In this document: positions 22,737 to 31,090 of the stretch, in pieces
Layout of the letters: each line of letters starts with the position of its first letter
Position numbering within the stretch: position 1 is the first letter of the stretch
Assembly (NCBI GenBank): GCA_902765395.1
Contig: CACWZP010000030.1
Span: forward strand, 1 to 46,186
Direction of reading: 5' to 3'
From: an uncultured Eubacteriales bacterium
GTDB lineage: Bacteria; Bacillota; Clostridia; Christensenellales; Aristaeellaceae
Length of the DNA stretch: 46,186 bases
Made by a program: the position numbers and the translations under genes
The notes under the pieces: generated by a model
What the model was told of the DNA's origin: nothing
What the model saw: only the letters and a program-made list of their open reading frames with translations
Database searches by the model: none

Positions 22737-23633
22737 GTGACACAACCCAAAAAGCAACCGCGTCTGGTCCGCGTGCCGGACGCATTTTTGCCCGCCGCAC
22801 TGGCGGTCTTTTCCATGCTTCGCCCGGACAGCCCGTCCGCGCTGCTGCTCTATATCGCCACGCTGATCGTCTCGGCCCTGTCGCTGTTTGCCTGCAGGGG
22901 CATTCGACTGGCCTTTGCCCGACAGCCCGCCATCCGCCATGTGCGCGGCAGCGTGAAGTGCGCGCTGCTTCTGACGCTGGCCGGTGCGGCGCTTTCAACC
23001 CTGGCCGCATGGCTGCTCCGCCATCCGATGGCCGACGCCCTGCCGCTGATCGCCGCGGGAATGCTGCTCAATATCGAACATATATTCTATGAATACATGT
23101 ATGCAATAGGGGACAGGCGCAGCGCCATCCTCTCCCGGGGCCTCACGGCACTGTTTTCGATCACCGGATTGCTTCTTTCTGAACAAAACATCCTCTGGCT
23201 GGTGGGCATGGCGGGGCTTTCGGCGCTGGTATCCATCGTCGTCAGCCTGGTGATGGGCGACGGCTTCCAGGGCCGATTGGACGTCACCGTCGTCCGCTGC
23301 GTGCCATGGGCGGCGCTGCAAACCGCCCTCTATCCCGCCGCGGCGCTGGGAATATACTTCGCGCTGCGCCCGGACCGCGTCGGCCTGCCCTTCTTCGTGG
23401 GCCTGACGCTCTACGAGCTGTGCAAGACGCCCTTCCGGCGCTCGCCGCTGGAGGCGCGTTCCTTCAATAAGTATCTGCTGATCGCCTGCGCCGTGGCGGC
23501 GCTGGGCATGATCGCCGCAAGGCTCGCGTCAGCCGGATGTAACAGCGTGCCCTTCCTGGCGTGCGCCATGCTGCTGGCCGCCGCGCTCTGCGCCTTCGCG
23601 CTGTTCGGGAATATCCGCGGAAGAGATGCATAA
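22737..23633 (+). CDS. Polytopic membrane protein of unknown function
   Basis: A 298-residue protein with about eight hydrophobic segments separated by short basic loops; no family is recognised. The GTG at 22737 is well supported by GGAGGT 7 nt upstream. The cytoplasmic N-terminus is Lys/Arg rich (KKQPRLVRV), suggesting N-in topology. It is followed 3 nt after its stop by the dipeptidase gene, so the two are likely co-transcribed; an envelope or wall-precursor role is possible but only by association. It resembles flippase or polysaccharide-transporter halves in layout only. Confidence 0.6.
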   Translation: MTQPKKQPRLVRVPDAFLPAALAVFSMLRPDSPSALLLYIATLIVSALSLFACRGIRLAFARQPAIRHVRGSVKCALLLTLAGAALSTLAAWLLRHPMADALPLIAAGMLLNIEHIFYEYMYAIGDRRSAILSRGLTALFSITGLLLSEQNILWLVGMAGLSALVSIVVSLVMGDGFQGRLDVTVVRCVPWAALQTALYPAAALGIYFALRPDRVGLPFFVGLTLYELCKTPFRRSPLEARSFNKYLLIACAVAALGMIAARLASAGCNSVPFLACAMLLAAALCAFALFGNIRGRDA

Positions 23634-23636
23634 ACA

Positions 23637-24260
23637 ATGAATAATTATGAGATTCCAACCGGCTTTGTGGCCGTCCGGGAGGTCGCGCCGCTGGTGCTGC
23701 AGGAGCTGCGCTACGCCACCTCCTACAACTTCATCGGTCGGCCCGTGGACGGCTATCGGTCGGGCTGCGCCTATCTGGCCCGGGAGGCGTCCCAGGCCCT
23801 GCGCGACGCGTCGGAGGACGCCCTGCGGCGAGGCTGGCTGCTGAAGATCTACGACGCCTACCGCCCCCAGCGGGCCGTGGACCACTTCAACCGCTGGGTG
23901 CTGGACGAGGCGGACACGGCCATGAAACCCTGGTTCTACCCGAACGTGGAGAAGGCGGACCTGTACGCGCTGGACTTTCTGGGCCGCCGGTCCTCCCACA
24001 GCAAGGGCAGCGCCGTGGATCTGACGCTGTTCGACCCGCGCGCCGGCCGCGACGCCGACATGGGCGGCCCCTTCGACTTCTTCGGCCCCATCTCCAACTT
24101 CCACTATGAAGGCCTCACCCCCGACCAGGCCGAGCGCCGCGCGCTGCTGCGCCGGATCATGACCGACCACGGCTTCGAGCCGCTGGAATCGGAGTGGTGG
24201 CACTTCCGCCTGATCGACGAGCCCTTTCCAGACACCTGGTTCGACTTTGAAATTGTATGA
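23637..24260 (+). CDS. D-Ala-D-Ala dipeptidase, VanX/DdpX family (M15D)
   Basis: A 207-residue zinc peptidase expected to cleave D-Ala-D-Ala. Catalytic and zinc motifs are complete: a QELRYATSYNFIGRPVDGY start, YDAYRPQRAV (substrate Arg), SSHSKGSAVDLTLFD (S-x-H-x2-G-x-A-x-D, zinc His and Asp) and ESEWWHF (E-x2-W-H, general base Glu and third zinc His). There is no signal peptide, so it acts in the cytoplasm like VanX. No vanHA genes accompany it, so wall recycling or D-Ala-D-Ala catabolism is more likely than glycopeptide resistance. The Shine-Dalgarno is weak. Confidence 0.92.
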   Translation: MNNYEIPTGFVAVREVAPLVLQELRYATSYNFIGRPVDGYRSGCAYLAREASQALRDASEDALRRGWLLKIYDAYRPQRAVDHFNRWVLDEADTAMKPWFYPNVEKADLYALDFLGRRSSHSKGSAVDLTLFDPRAGRDADMGGPFDFFGPISNFHYEGLTPDQAERRALLRRIMTDHGFEPLESEWWHFRLIDEPFPDTWFDFEIV

Positions 24261-24292
24261 GCGCTTGAGGCTTTCCTCAACTCAAAAGGATG

Positions 24293-24570
24293 AAGGCCGT
24301 CCAGTGATGGGGATCAGCGAGGATCGAAATTTGTATTTGCTCTTGTAGGGGCGGCGTTGCGCCGCCCGCCGGGGTAAGACGTTTTTCGTTGTCAGAACGA
24401 GAACGACCACTTCCGTCTGGCCTGCGGCCAGCCACCTTCCCATAAAAGGAAGGCTTTGGGAACAGCATTGCGCCGCCCGCATTGCTTCCCCACCGCAGTG
24501 GGGAAGTACCCGCGAAGCGGGGGATAGGACTCCCCTCCAGGACTGCCCCATTCCTCGCTGCACCCCTTTC
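24293..24570. repeat. Mosaic of dispersed repeat modules
   Basis: This gap contains an AGTGATGGGGATCAGCGAGGATCG block (shared with 12664 and 29700), a TGTAGGGGCGGCGTTGCGCCGCCC hairpin-like block (shared with 33490 and 38125), GCCTTCCC- and CCCCACCGCAGTGGGG-type stems, and CGCGAAGCGGGGGA. No gene is seen. Confidence 0.7.
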
Positions 24571-24574
24571 ACGG

Positions 24575-24730
24575 GGCGGCCTGCCGAGTCGTGAATTGAA
24601 GCGAGCGGCTCGGCGCAGGGTGCCGAACGCGAAGCTTCACTGAACAGCGAGTGCAGGCCGTCAAAAAAACCGTTCCCCGGTTCCTCTTTCGAAAATTACT
24701 TCCAAAAGGAAACCGGGGAACGGTTTTTTT
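24575..24730. terminator. GGCGGCCTGC module ending in a two-way terminator
   Basis: GGCGGCCTGC (24575-24584) and GCAGGCCGTC (24653-24662) bound the same core as at 12320. The tail is a long hairpin: AAAAAAACCGTTCCCCGG (from 24663) pairs with CCGGGGAACGGTTTTTTT (to 24730). It has A-runs on one side and T-runs on the other, so it can end transcription in both directions between the convergent dipeptidase and mnmE genes. Confidence 0.85.
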
Positions 24731-24778
24731 CTGCTGAATTTTTCCATCGCGCCAGCGAATGCGTTAGCTCAATATCCC

Positions 24779-26146
24779 TTATTTTCCCACACAGAAATCC
24801 GCAAAAACCCGATCGATGACCGCCTCGGTGGCGTTTTCGCCCGTGATCTCTCCCAGCCGCTCCAGGGCCTCGCGGATGTCGATGGCAGCGGTGTCCAGGG
24901 GCATGCCGCTGTGAATACCTCTCACAGCCTGCTCAAGACTGTCCGCCGCGGCTTGGGCCAGCTCGATGTGCCGCCGGGCCATCAACTGCCCGTCACTCTC
25001 GCCGTCCATGGCCACGCGCCGGGTCAATTCGTCGATCAAATCGGAAATCCCCCGTCCCGTCTGTGCGGAAATTTCCATGATCTTCGCGTCTGTCATGCTC
25101 CTTAGTTGTTGTGCGGACAGCACAGGCGGCAGGTCACTCTTGTTCAGGCAAATGATCGCCCTCTCGTCCGCCTTTTTCACCAGCTCCGCGTCGGAATCAT
25201 CCAATTTACTGGCCGCGTCCAGCACCACCAGCACCACGTCCGCCGCCTCCACGGCCCGCCGTGCCCGGTCCACGCCGATCCGCTCGATGGGGTCGTCGGT
25301 GCCCCGCTGGCCCGCCGTATCGGAGAGCTCCGCCACCACGCCGCCCAAGCTCAGCCGCTCGGTGAGCACGTCCCGGGTGGTGCCGGGGATATCGGTGACG
25401 ATGGCCCTCTCCTGCTGGAGCAGCGCGTTCATCAGCGAGGACTTGCCCACGTTGGGCCGCCCCGCCAGCACGATGCTCGCACCCTCCCGCAGCACCCGCG
25501 CCCGCCGGGCGTCGCCGTGCTCTCGCAGCTCATCGACGATCTCCTCAAGAGACGCCGCCACCTCTGCCGCCGCGGCCTCCTCCTCCACCTCGTCGGGAAA
25601 ATCCGTGGAAGCCTCGATCAGCGCCAGCACGCCGGTGAGCCTCTGGGCGATCCCGCGCACGAAGCCCGACACGCCGCCCTCCAGCTGCCGCACGGACGCC
25701 CGCGCCGCCGCCTCGCCGGTGGCGCCAATCAGCTGCATCACCGCCTCGGCCCTGGCCAGGTCGATCCGCCCGTTCAAGAAGGCCCGCTTGGTGAACTCGC
25801 CCGGCGCGGCCATCCGCGCGCCCATCTGAAGCGCCCGGTTCAGCACCGCGCCGGCCGCGGCCCCGCCGCCGTGGCAGTGGATCTCGGCCACATCCTCCCG
25901 GGTATAGGTGTTAGGCGCGCGCATCAGCACGGCCATCACCTCGTCCAGCACCTCGCCGCCTTCGCCCACGGCCCTCCCGTACATCAGCCGGTGAGACGAA
26001 AAGGATTCCCGCGGCTTCGCGGGAATGAACAGCTTATTCAATATGTGCTCCGCCCCGTCGCCGCTCAAGCGCACGATGGCGATGCCGCCCGCGCCGCTGG
26101 CAGTGGCGATGGCGGCGATGGTATCACGATTCTTCTCCATGTTCAT
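24779..26146 (-). CDS. mnmE: tRNA modification GTPase MnmE (TrmE)
   Basis: A GTPase of about 455 residues that, with MnmG, makes 5-carboxymethylaminomethyluridine at the tRNA wobble position. Order: an N-terminal tetrahydrofolate-binding domain (DTIAAIATASGAGGIAIVRL), a helical domain, an inserted G domain with G1 GRPNVGKSS (about 228-236), switch II DTAGQR and NKSD (G4), and the C-terminal catalytic FCVGK. The second codon of the extended frame, ATG at 26146, is used; MEKNRDT slightly further in is also possible. Unusually it follows dnaN rather than sitting with rpmH-rnpA-yidC-jag and mnmG, none of which are here. Confidence 0.96.
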   Translation of the reverse strand: MNMEKNRDTIAAIATASGAGGIAIVRLSGDGAEHILNKLFIPAKPRESFSSHRLMYGRAVGEGGEVLDEVMAVLMRAPNTYTREDVAEIHCHGGGAAAGAVLNRALQMGARMAAPGEFTKRAFLNGRIDLARAEAVMQLIGATGEAAARASVRQLEGGVSGFVRGIAQRLTGVLALIEASTDFPDEVEEEAAAAEVAASLEEIVDELREHGDARRARVLREGASIVLAGRPNVGKSSLMNALLQQERAIVTDIPGTTRDVLTERLSLGGVVAELSDTAGQRGTDDPIERIGVDRARRAVEAADVVLVVLDAASKLDDSDAELVKKADERAIICLNKSDLPPVLSAQQLRSMTDAKIMEISAQTGRGISDLIDELTRRVAMDGESDGQLMARRHIELAQAAADSLEQAVRGIHSGMPLDTAAIDIREALERLGEITGENATEAVIDRVFADFCVGK

Positions 26147-26162
26147 CAAATCAAGAGCAGGA

Positions 26163-26395
26163 ATTTAGAGTTCAGAGTTGAGAGTTTAGATGAGATGGCC
26201 CGAAAACCGGATTGCCACGGCCTTCGGCTTCGCAATGACGTCTTACATGATAAAGGATCTGATCTCCTGCAGATACATTCACCGAATTAAGATCAACGTC
26301 ATTTCGGGAGGGCTATGCAAATATTCCGACGTGTCAATCAGGTTCTCCTGCGTTCTTTATCTAAACTCTCAACTCTTCACTCTCAACTCTCTTCA
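26163..26395. repeat. Heptamer-arm intergenic element, family A (dnaN-mnmE)
   Basis: Arms lie at 26163-26192 (TTTAGAGTTCAGAGTTGAGA) and 26360-26395 (inverse type, TCTAAACTCTCAACTC and CACTCTCAACTCT). Read along dnaN, the arm begins exactly at the dnaN stop codon; stops fall at offsets 0, 10, 16, 24, 32 and 36, covering all frames. The other arm ends 16 bp before the mnmE start. The roughly 165-bp interior has no gene. Confidence 0.85.
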
Positions 26396-27505
26396 GTTTG
26401 TCGCTCCCGTCCGCACCGGCAGCACCAGGTGCACGTAGTCGGAATCGCCCACGGGCGTGATGATGCAGGGGCTGATGGCGTTGTTCAGGTTGATCTCGAT
26501 CTGATCGGCGTCGATGAACCGCACCACGTCGATCAGGTATTTCACGTTGAAGGCGATGTTCAGGTTCGCGCCCTCCTGCTGCACGTCCAGCTTCTCGTAC
26601 ACGTCGCCGATCTGGCTGTGGGCCTCGATGGCCATCTCGCCGTCCGCGATCTTCAGGATCAGCAGGTTGTTGTTGCCCTCACGGGCGATCAGCGCGGCGC
26701 GGTCGATGCCCCTGCGGAAGGGCTCCAGCTCCACCACCACGCGGGTGGCGAAGCGCGGCGGCAGGATCTGGCGGTACTGCACGTACTCGCCCTCCACCAG
26801 GATCACGTAGATGTCGGTCTTCTCCAGCTTGATGTGCAGCTTGCCGCCGCCGAAGGACAGCGTGGCGAAGGCCTCGGGATCATCGGAGAGCAGCTTGCCG
26901 ATATCTCCCACGGCGCGGCCCGGGATGATGGCGCTCAGCTTCTCCAGCACGTCGCCGCACTTGGCCCGCTTCATCGCCAGCCGGAAGCCGTCCAGCGCCA
27001 CCATGGTCACGTCCCCGTTTTCCACCTCCAGCAGGCACCCGGTCAGCACCTCGCGCATGTCCTCCACGGCGATGGCGAACTCGGTCTTCTGGATCATGTC
27101 CTTCAGCATGTCCTGGGGCAGGGAAATCTCCTTCTCGCCGCTGATGGCGGGCAGGGCGGGGTAGAGGTCGGCGTCCTGGCCGGCGATGTTGGTGCGGTTG
27201 CCGGAGCCGCGGATGGTGAACATGAAGCGGTCGCTCATGGTGATCTCGATGTCGCCGTCGGTCAGGCGGCGTACGATCTCGTTGAACAGCTTGCCCGGCA
27301 CCACGCCCCGGCCCGGTTCGGTCACGTAGGCCTCCATCCGGGTGACGATGGTGATGCGCTCGTCGGAGCAGGTGAGGATGACCTCGTTCATATCCGTCTC
27401 CACCAGGATGCCCTCCAGGATCTGGTTGGGCGTGCGGGTGGGCAGTGCCTTGGTGACGATTTGCAGCGCGTCGATCAATGTCGCAGCTGAGCAGGTGAAT
27501 TTCAT
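26393..27505 (-). CDS. dnaN: DNA polymerase III beta subunit (sliding clamp)
   Basis: A 370-residue protein forming the ring-shaped clamp that tethers polymerase to DNA. It starts MKFTCSAATLIDALQIVTKA, with the family blocks PNQILEGILVE, PGKLFNEIVRRL, a central ATDGFRL-like VALDGFRLAMKR, and the C-terminal CIITPVGDSDYVHLVLPVR, close to the YLVMPIR-type end. Three clamp folds fit the length. AAGGAGGA precedes the ATG by 8 nt. It follows dnaA across the oriC unwinding region in the standard order; recF and gyrB, often next, are absent. Confidence 0.97.
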   Translation of the reverse strand: MKFTCSAATLIDALQIVTKALPTRTPNQILEGILVETDMNEVILTCSDERITIVTRMEAYVTEPGRGVVPGKLFNEIVRRLTDGDIEITMSDRFMFTIRGSGNRTNIAGQDADLYPALPAISGEKEISLPQDMLKDMIQKTEFAIAVEDMREVLTGCLLEVENGDVTMVALDGFRLAMKRAKCGDVLEKLSAIIPGRAVGDIGKLLSDDPEAFATLSFGGGKLHIKLEKTDIYVILVEGEYVQYRQILPPRFATRVVVELEPFRRGIDRAALIAREGNNNLLILKIADGEMAIEAHSQIGDVYEKLDVQQEGANLNIAFNVKYLIDVVRFIDADQIEINLNNAISPCIITPVGDSDYVHLVLPVRTGATN

Positions 27506-27560
27506 GTTTTTTTCCTCCTTGACTGAAGGTCCTCGGTGTGCTCCCGCGCTTGCGCCCAGG

Positions 27561-27710
27561 AGTATATCAATAATATAAATGTTTTAAAGTATAGTCGTCG
27601 TAGTAGGACTGTGGATACTGTGGAAAACGCCCCGAAAGCCGCTTGTCGTCGGCATTTTTCCATCCACAGGCGCTGTGGAACGCCGGTGGAAAAGGCGCGC
27701 GTTGTCCACA
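27561..27710 (-). other. oriC unwinding region between dnaA and dnaN
   Basis: Read in the dnaA direction (minus strand): a DnaA-box-like site at 27702-27710 (8/9 to TTATCCACA), weaker ones near 27660-27682, then two abutting 9-mers at 27619-27627 and 27610-27618 (each 8/9). After 3 nt come CTA-CTA-CGA-CGA-CTA triplets (27592-27606). Then follows a 31-nt AT-rich tract with only four G/C (27561-27591). This is the order of the Bacillus subtilis basal unwinding system: tandem boxes, DnaA-trios, unwinding element. Identification as oriC is inferred from that match. Confidence 0.85.
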
Positions 27711-29030
27711 TCAGCTGTTTTCGATGAAGCCCCGCAGCTCCTGCACCCGTTTCTGGAAGGCGAAATCAGCGTCCATGGCGTCGGCCACCTTGTCGCAGCC
27801 GTGCAGGATGGTGGTGTGGTCCCGTCCGCCGAAGGCCGCGCCGATGCTGGGGGTGGACAGGGTGGTCAGCTGGCGGCACAGGTACATGGCGATCTGCCGG
27901 GGCAGCGCGATGTTCTGGCTGCGCTTCTTGCCGGTGATGTCCTCCGGCTGGATGCCGTACTGCTGGGCGACCACCTCGATGATCAGCTCCGGCGTCACGG
28001 CGCGGGCAGCCTGGCCGATGCGCCCGGCCAGCGCTGTGTGGGCCAGCTCCAGGGAAATGGACGCCTTCATCAGCTCCGCGTGGGCGTTCAGGTTGGTCAG
28101 GCAGCCCTCCAGCTCGCGGATGTTGGAATTGACGCTCTGGGCGATGTAGTCGATCACGTCCGCCGGCACGTCGATGCCCATCTCCTCGGCCTTCTGGCGC
28201 AGGATGGCCGCGCGGGTCTCGTAATCGGGCTTCTGGATGTCCACCGTCAGGCCCCATTCAAAGCGGCTGCGCAGGCGCTCCTCGATCTCCGGCAGCTCCC
28301 TGGGCGGCCGGTCGGAGGCGATGATGATCTGCTTCTTCTTCTCATACAGGCTGTTGAAGGTGTGGAAGAACTCCTCCTGGGTGGCCTTGGTCTTGGCAAA
28401 GAATTGCACGTCGTCCACCATGAGCACGTCCACGCCCCGAAGCCTGTCCCGCAGCTCGCTGGTCTTCTTTCGGGCGATGCCGTCGATCAGCGCGTTGGTC
28501 ATGGCCTCGCTGGTCATCAGCAGCACCTTCATGCCCGGGTTTTCCCGCTGGATATAGTTGCCGATGGCGTTGATCAGGTGGGTCTTGCCCAGGCCCACGC
28601 CGCCATAGATGAACAGCGGGTTGTAGGCGTCACCGGGGGTCTGGGCCACGGCCAGGGAGGTGGCAAAGGCCAGGTTGTTGCTCTGGCCGACGATGAAGTT
28701 CTCAAAGGTATACTTCTCGTTCAGCGAGGACTCCTCCTGGGGCCGAACCATCCGGAAAATCTCGCTCTCCGGGTAGTATTCCAGCTCATAGCGCTTGCCA
28801 AACACCACCGGCACCGTGCTGTAGAGCATCGTGCCGTAGCGCTGCTTCATGTGGTTCAGGTTGAAGGCGGTGTCGCCGCTGATGTACAGCGTGTCCCCCG
28901 ACACGGCATAGAGCTTCAGGGGCTTTATGAATGTATTGAAGAAGGGACGCTGCCCGGAATGGTTCAGCGACTCCTCGATCATCTCGATCAGCTTGTCCCA
29001 TTTCGCCTTTTCCTCAGGCGTGTAATTCAT
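27711..29030 (-). CDS. dnaA: Chromosomal replication initiator DnaA
   Basis: A 439-residue AAA+ initiator that binds DnaA boxes and melts oriC. Domain I starts YTPEEKAKWDKLIEMIEE; the ATPase has Walker A GGVGLGKT at about 143-150, Walker B VLMVDDVQFF and the sensor-type ASDRPPRELPEIEERLRSRF; the C-terminal domain IV carries the signature GGRDHTTILHGCDKV. The ATG at 29030 is chosen because GGAGG lies 10 nt upstream and the start then matches family length; a GTG/ATG 12 codons further out is less likely. Boxes on both sides suggest autoregulation. Confidence 0.97.
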   Translation of the reverse strand: MNYTPEEKAKWDKLIEMIEESLNHSGQRPFFNTFIKPLKLYAVSGDTLYISGDTAFNLNHMKQRYGTMLYSTVPVVFGKRYELEYYPESEIFRMVRPQEESSLNEKYTFENFIVGQSNNLAFATSLAVAQTPGDAYNPLFIYGGVGLGKTHLINAIGNYIQRENPGMKVLLMTSEAMTNALIDGIARKKTSELRDRLRGVDVLMVDDVQFFAKTKATQEEFFHTFNSLYEKKKQIIIASDRPPRELPEIEERLRSRFEWGLTVDIQKPDYETRAAILRQKAEEMGIDVPADVIDYIAQSVNSNIRELEGCLTNLNAHAELMKASISLELAHTALAGRIGQAARAVTPELIIEVVAQQYGIQPEDITGKKRSQNIALPRQIAMYLCRQLTTLSTPSIGAAFGGRDHTTILHGCDKVADAMDADFAFQKRVQELRGFIENS

Positions 29031-29059
29031 ACCCAATTTGCCTCCGTTTGCTCCGTGCC

Positions 29060-29257
29060 TTTCCACAGCCCGTTTTTACACAGCTTGTGGATAACATATC
29101 AGTCTTATTGTATCATCCGGGGTTCCAAAAGTCCATAGAGAGCGGATTAAAGCGCATTTTTTGTCAAAATGAATCTTCCTCGATCCTGCCCTTCTGGCTG
29201 TGGATGACAGGGTGGATTCTATATGGAAGAAACTGTCTTTTTCAGGCTTGTGGAGAG
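29060..29257 (-). other. DnaA-box cluster upstream of dnaA (second half of oriC)
   Basis: A perfect box TGTGGATAA at 29086-29094 lies beside weaker ones at 29059-29067, 29074-29082, 29199-29207 (8/9) and 29249-29257. The sequence from 29095 to 29190 is locally AT-rich. With the region between dnaA and dnaN it makes a bipartite origin as in B. subtilis; it also probably holds the dnaA promoter and an autorepression site. Confidence 0.75.
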
Positions 29258-29284
29258 AATGGGCGGGCGCTGCCTGTCGGGCAC

Positions 29285-29745
29285 AACGCGGCGAATCGCA
29301 CCGGGCGGGTGCCGCAACGGCGCCCCTGCAGATAATTATGCGCAAACCAAAAGCCTCCCCATCTCAATGGGGAGGTGCCTGCGGAGCAGGCGGTGGGGCA
29401 CCTCTTTCAGGGCTGCCACGCTCCTCGCAGCACCCCAATCACAGGGCGGCCTGCAACCAAAACCATTGGGAATAAGCGTATGCGCGCAGGGTGCACAGGA
29501 GCGAAGTTTATAGCGCCGAGCGAAGCGAGGCTGAGGGCCCCGCACATTGGCTGTGCGGGCCCGAAACCCGCGCCTGTCTGTCAGGGCAGGCGCGGGGCGT
29601 AATGAATGGGGTTTTGTGCAGGCCGCCAAAAAGAACCGTTCCTCGGGTCCCCTTCTGGAAACCATATCCAACAGGGAGCCGGGGAACGGACTTTTTCACA
29701 GCGATGGGGGACCAGCGAGGATCGGGATTGCGTATATGCTCTTAC
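29285..29745. repeat. Mosaic repeat block between dnaA and murG
   Basis: It contains a GCCGCAACGGCGCCCCTGCA stem, an AAAGCCTCCCCATCTCAATG module (inverted at 38070-38105), a GGCGGCCTGC (29445-29454)/GCAGGCCGCC (29618-29627) module with a different core (stems GGGCCC and CCCGCGCCTG), an AAGAACCGTTCC...GGAACGGACTTTTT tail (to 29696) and an AGCGATGGGGGACCAGCGAGG block (29700-29730). No gene is seen from 29258 to 29845. Confidence 0.75.
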
Positions 29746-29845
29746 AGAAGATTATGTGAAAATTCAAAGCCTACCCACCGCAGTGGGTTCGAGCGACCGA
29801 AAAACAGCGCACCGGGCGGCATTCGCCGCCCGGTGCGTTAAACAT

Positions 29846-30913
29846 CTATTGCTTTGCATACTTGTATATCTGCTCCAGCACGGCATCGATGCCGTTGCTG
29901 GTGGGCTCGGTGGCCATGGCCTCGTATAGCGCGCCGCGGTCGTGGTACAGCGCCTCCACGGCCTGCACCAGCGTGTCCGGCGTCATGTCCTCCTGCTGCA
30001 GCACATGGCTGAACCCACGGCTGCGGAAGCTTTCGGCGTTCAACAGCTGGTCGCCCCGGCTGGCGCCCTTGGGATAGGGGATCAGCAGCGCGGGCTTGCG
30101 GGCCGCCAGGATCTCGCACAGCGCGTTGGCCCCGGCGCGGGAGATCAGCACGTCGGCGCAGGCGTAGGCGTCGGCCATCTCCTCGTTCAGGTACTCCAGC
30201 TGCACGTAGTTGGAGGTGCCCTCGTACACGTCGTTCAGGTTGCCCTTGCCGCACAGGTGAAGCACCTGGAAGTTCTCGGTCAGCCGGGGCAGCGCCTGCC
30301 ACACCGCCTGGTTGATGGCCTGGGCCCCGCTGGAGCCGCCCACCACCATCAGCACGGGCCGGTTGTCGTTGAAGCCGAAGCGCTTGCGGCCGGCGATCTT
30401 GTCGCCCTGGAGGATCTCCGGGCGGATGGGAGAGCCGGTGTGCACGCCCTTGCCCTTGGCGTACTTCACGGCCTCGGGGAAGGTGCAGCACTGGGCGCTG
30501 GAGAAGGGCAGGCACAGCTTGTTGGCCAGCCCCGGCGACATGTCAGATTCGTGGGTGACCACCGGCACGCCGTTCAGCTTCGCGCCATAGACCACCGGCA
30601 CCGACACGAACCCGCCCTTGGAGAACACCACGTTGGGCTTCAGCCTGCGGATGATCCGAGTGGCCTGGCCCACGCCCTTGATGACCCGGAAGGGGTCGGA
30701 GAAGTTCTTCAGGTCGAAGTAGCGGCGCAGCTTGCCCACGGACACCGTGTGGAATTCCACGTTCGGCACCCGGGCGATCAGCTCCTGCTCGGCGCTGTTG
30801 GCGGCGCCGATGTAGTGCACCTCCCAGCCGTCGGCCTGGAGCCTGGGGATCAGCGCCAGATTCGGCGTGACGTGGCCCGCGGTGCCGCCGCCGGTGAGAA
30901 CGATCTTCTTCAA
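29846..30913 (-). CDS. murG: UDP-GlcNAc transferase MurG (lipid II synthesis)
   Basis: A 355-residue peripheral membrane glycosyltransferase that adds GlcNAc to lipid I. The start is TTG at 30913: GGAGGAA lies 6 nt upstream and the protein then opens KKIVLTGGGTAGHVTPNLAL, the canonical MurG beginning. Further motifs: FSKGGFVSVPVVYGA, THESDMSPGLANK, GSPIRPE, VVGGSSGAQAIN and the donor-site SRAGANALCEILA. Length equals the family norm. It lies outside any dcw cluster and downstream of the repeat block beside dnaA, a stand-alone MurG type seen in Clostridia. It is divergent from dnaX. Confidence 0.95.
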   Translation of the reverse strand: MKKIVLTGGGTAGHVTPNLALIPRLQADGWEVHYIGAANSAEQELIARVPNVEFHTVSVGKLRRYFDLKNFSDPFRVIKGVGQATRIIRRLKPNVVFSKGGFVSVPVVYGAKLNGVPVVTHESDMSPGLANKLCLPFSSAQCCTFPEAVKYAKGKGVHTGSPIRPEILQGDKIAGRKRFGFNDNRPVLMVVGGSSGAQAINQAVWQALPRLTENFQVLHLCGKGNLNDVYEGTSNYVQLEYLNEEMADAYACADVLISRAGANALCEILAARKPALLIPYPKGASRGDQLLNAESFRSRGFSHVLQQEDMTPDTLVQAVEALYHDRGALYEAMATEPTSNGIDAVLEQIYKYAKQ

Positions 30914-31031
30914 AGCCAGTTCCTCCATCGGTTTGCATAAATATTCAAACAAACCCCACAATACGCATTATAGACCCGCCAGATGTATTCGCCTTTACCT
31001 CGCTGTTAAAAATGAGGATAAGTTTTGCCTC

Positions 31032-31060
31032 TTCCGTTTTTTTACAAAATACGCTATAAT
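31032..31060 (+). promoter_or_regulatory. Candidate dnaX promoter
   Basis: TATAAT (31055-31060) is consensus; the -35 at 17-bp spacing, TTCCGT (31032-31037), is poor. It would give a leader of about 24 nt containing the GGGAGGT ribosome-binding site. Confidence 0.5.
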
Positions 31061-31090
31061 GTGGTAAGAACTTCCCCGGGAGGTCATCCT

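Noticed and set aside
23637-24260. VanX-type gene as a sign of glycopeptide resistance
   Set aside because: No vanH, vanA-type ligase or van regulatory genes adjoin; stand-alone relatives are common.
29067-29845. rpmH or an RNase P gene expected upstream of dnaA
   Set aside because: No KRTFQP-type ribosomal L34 reading frame is found on either strand; the gap holds DnaA boxes and repeats.
30962-31090. SRP RNA gene, often near dnaX
   Set aside because: The gap is only about 130 bp and contains a promoter; no SRP-type GGAA tetraloop helix was seen.
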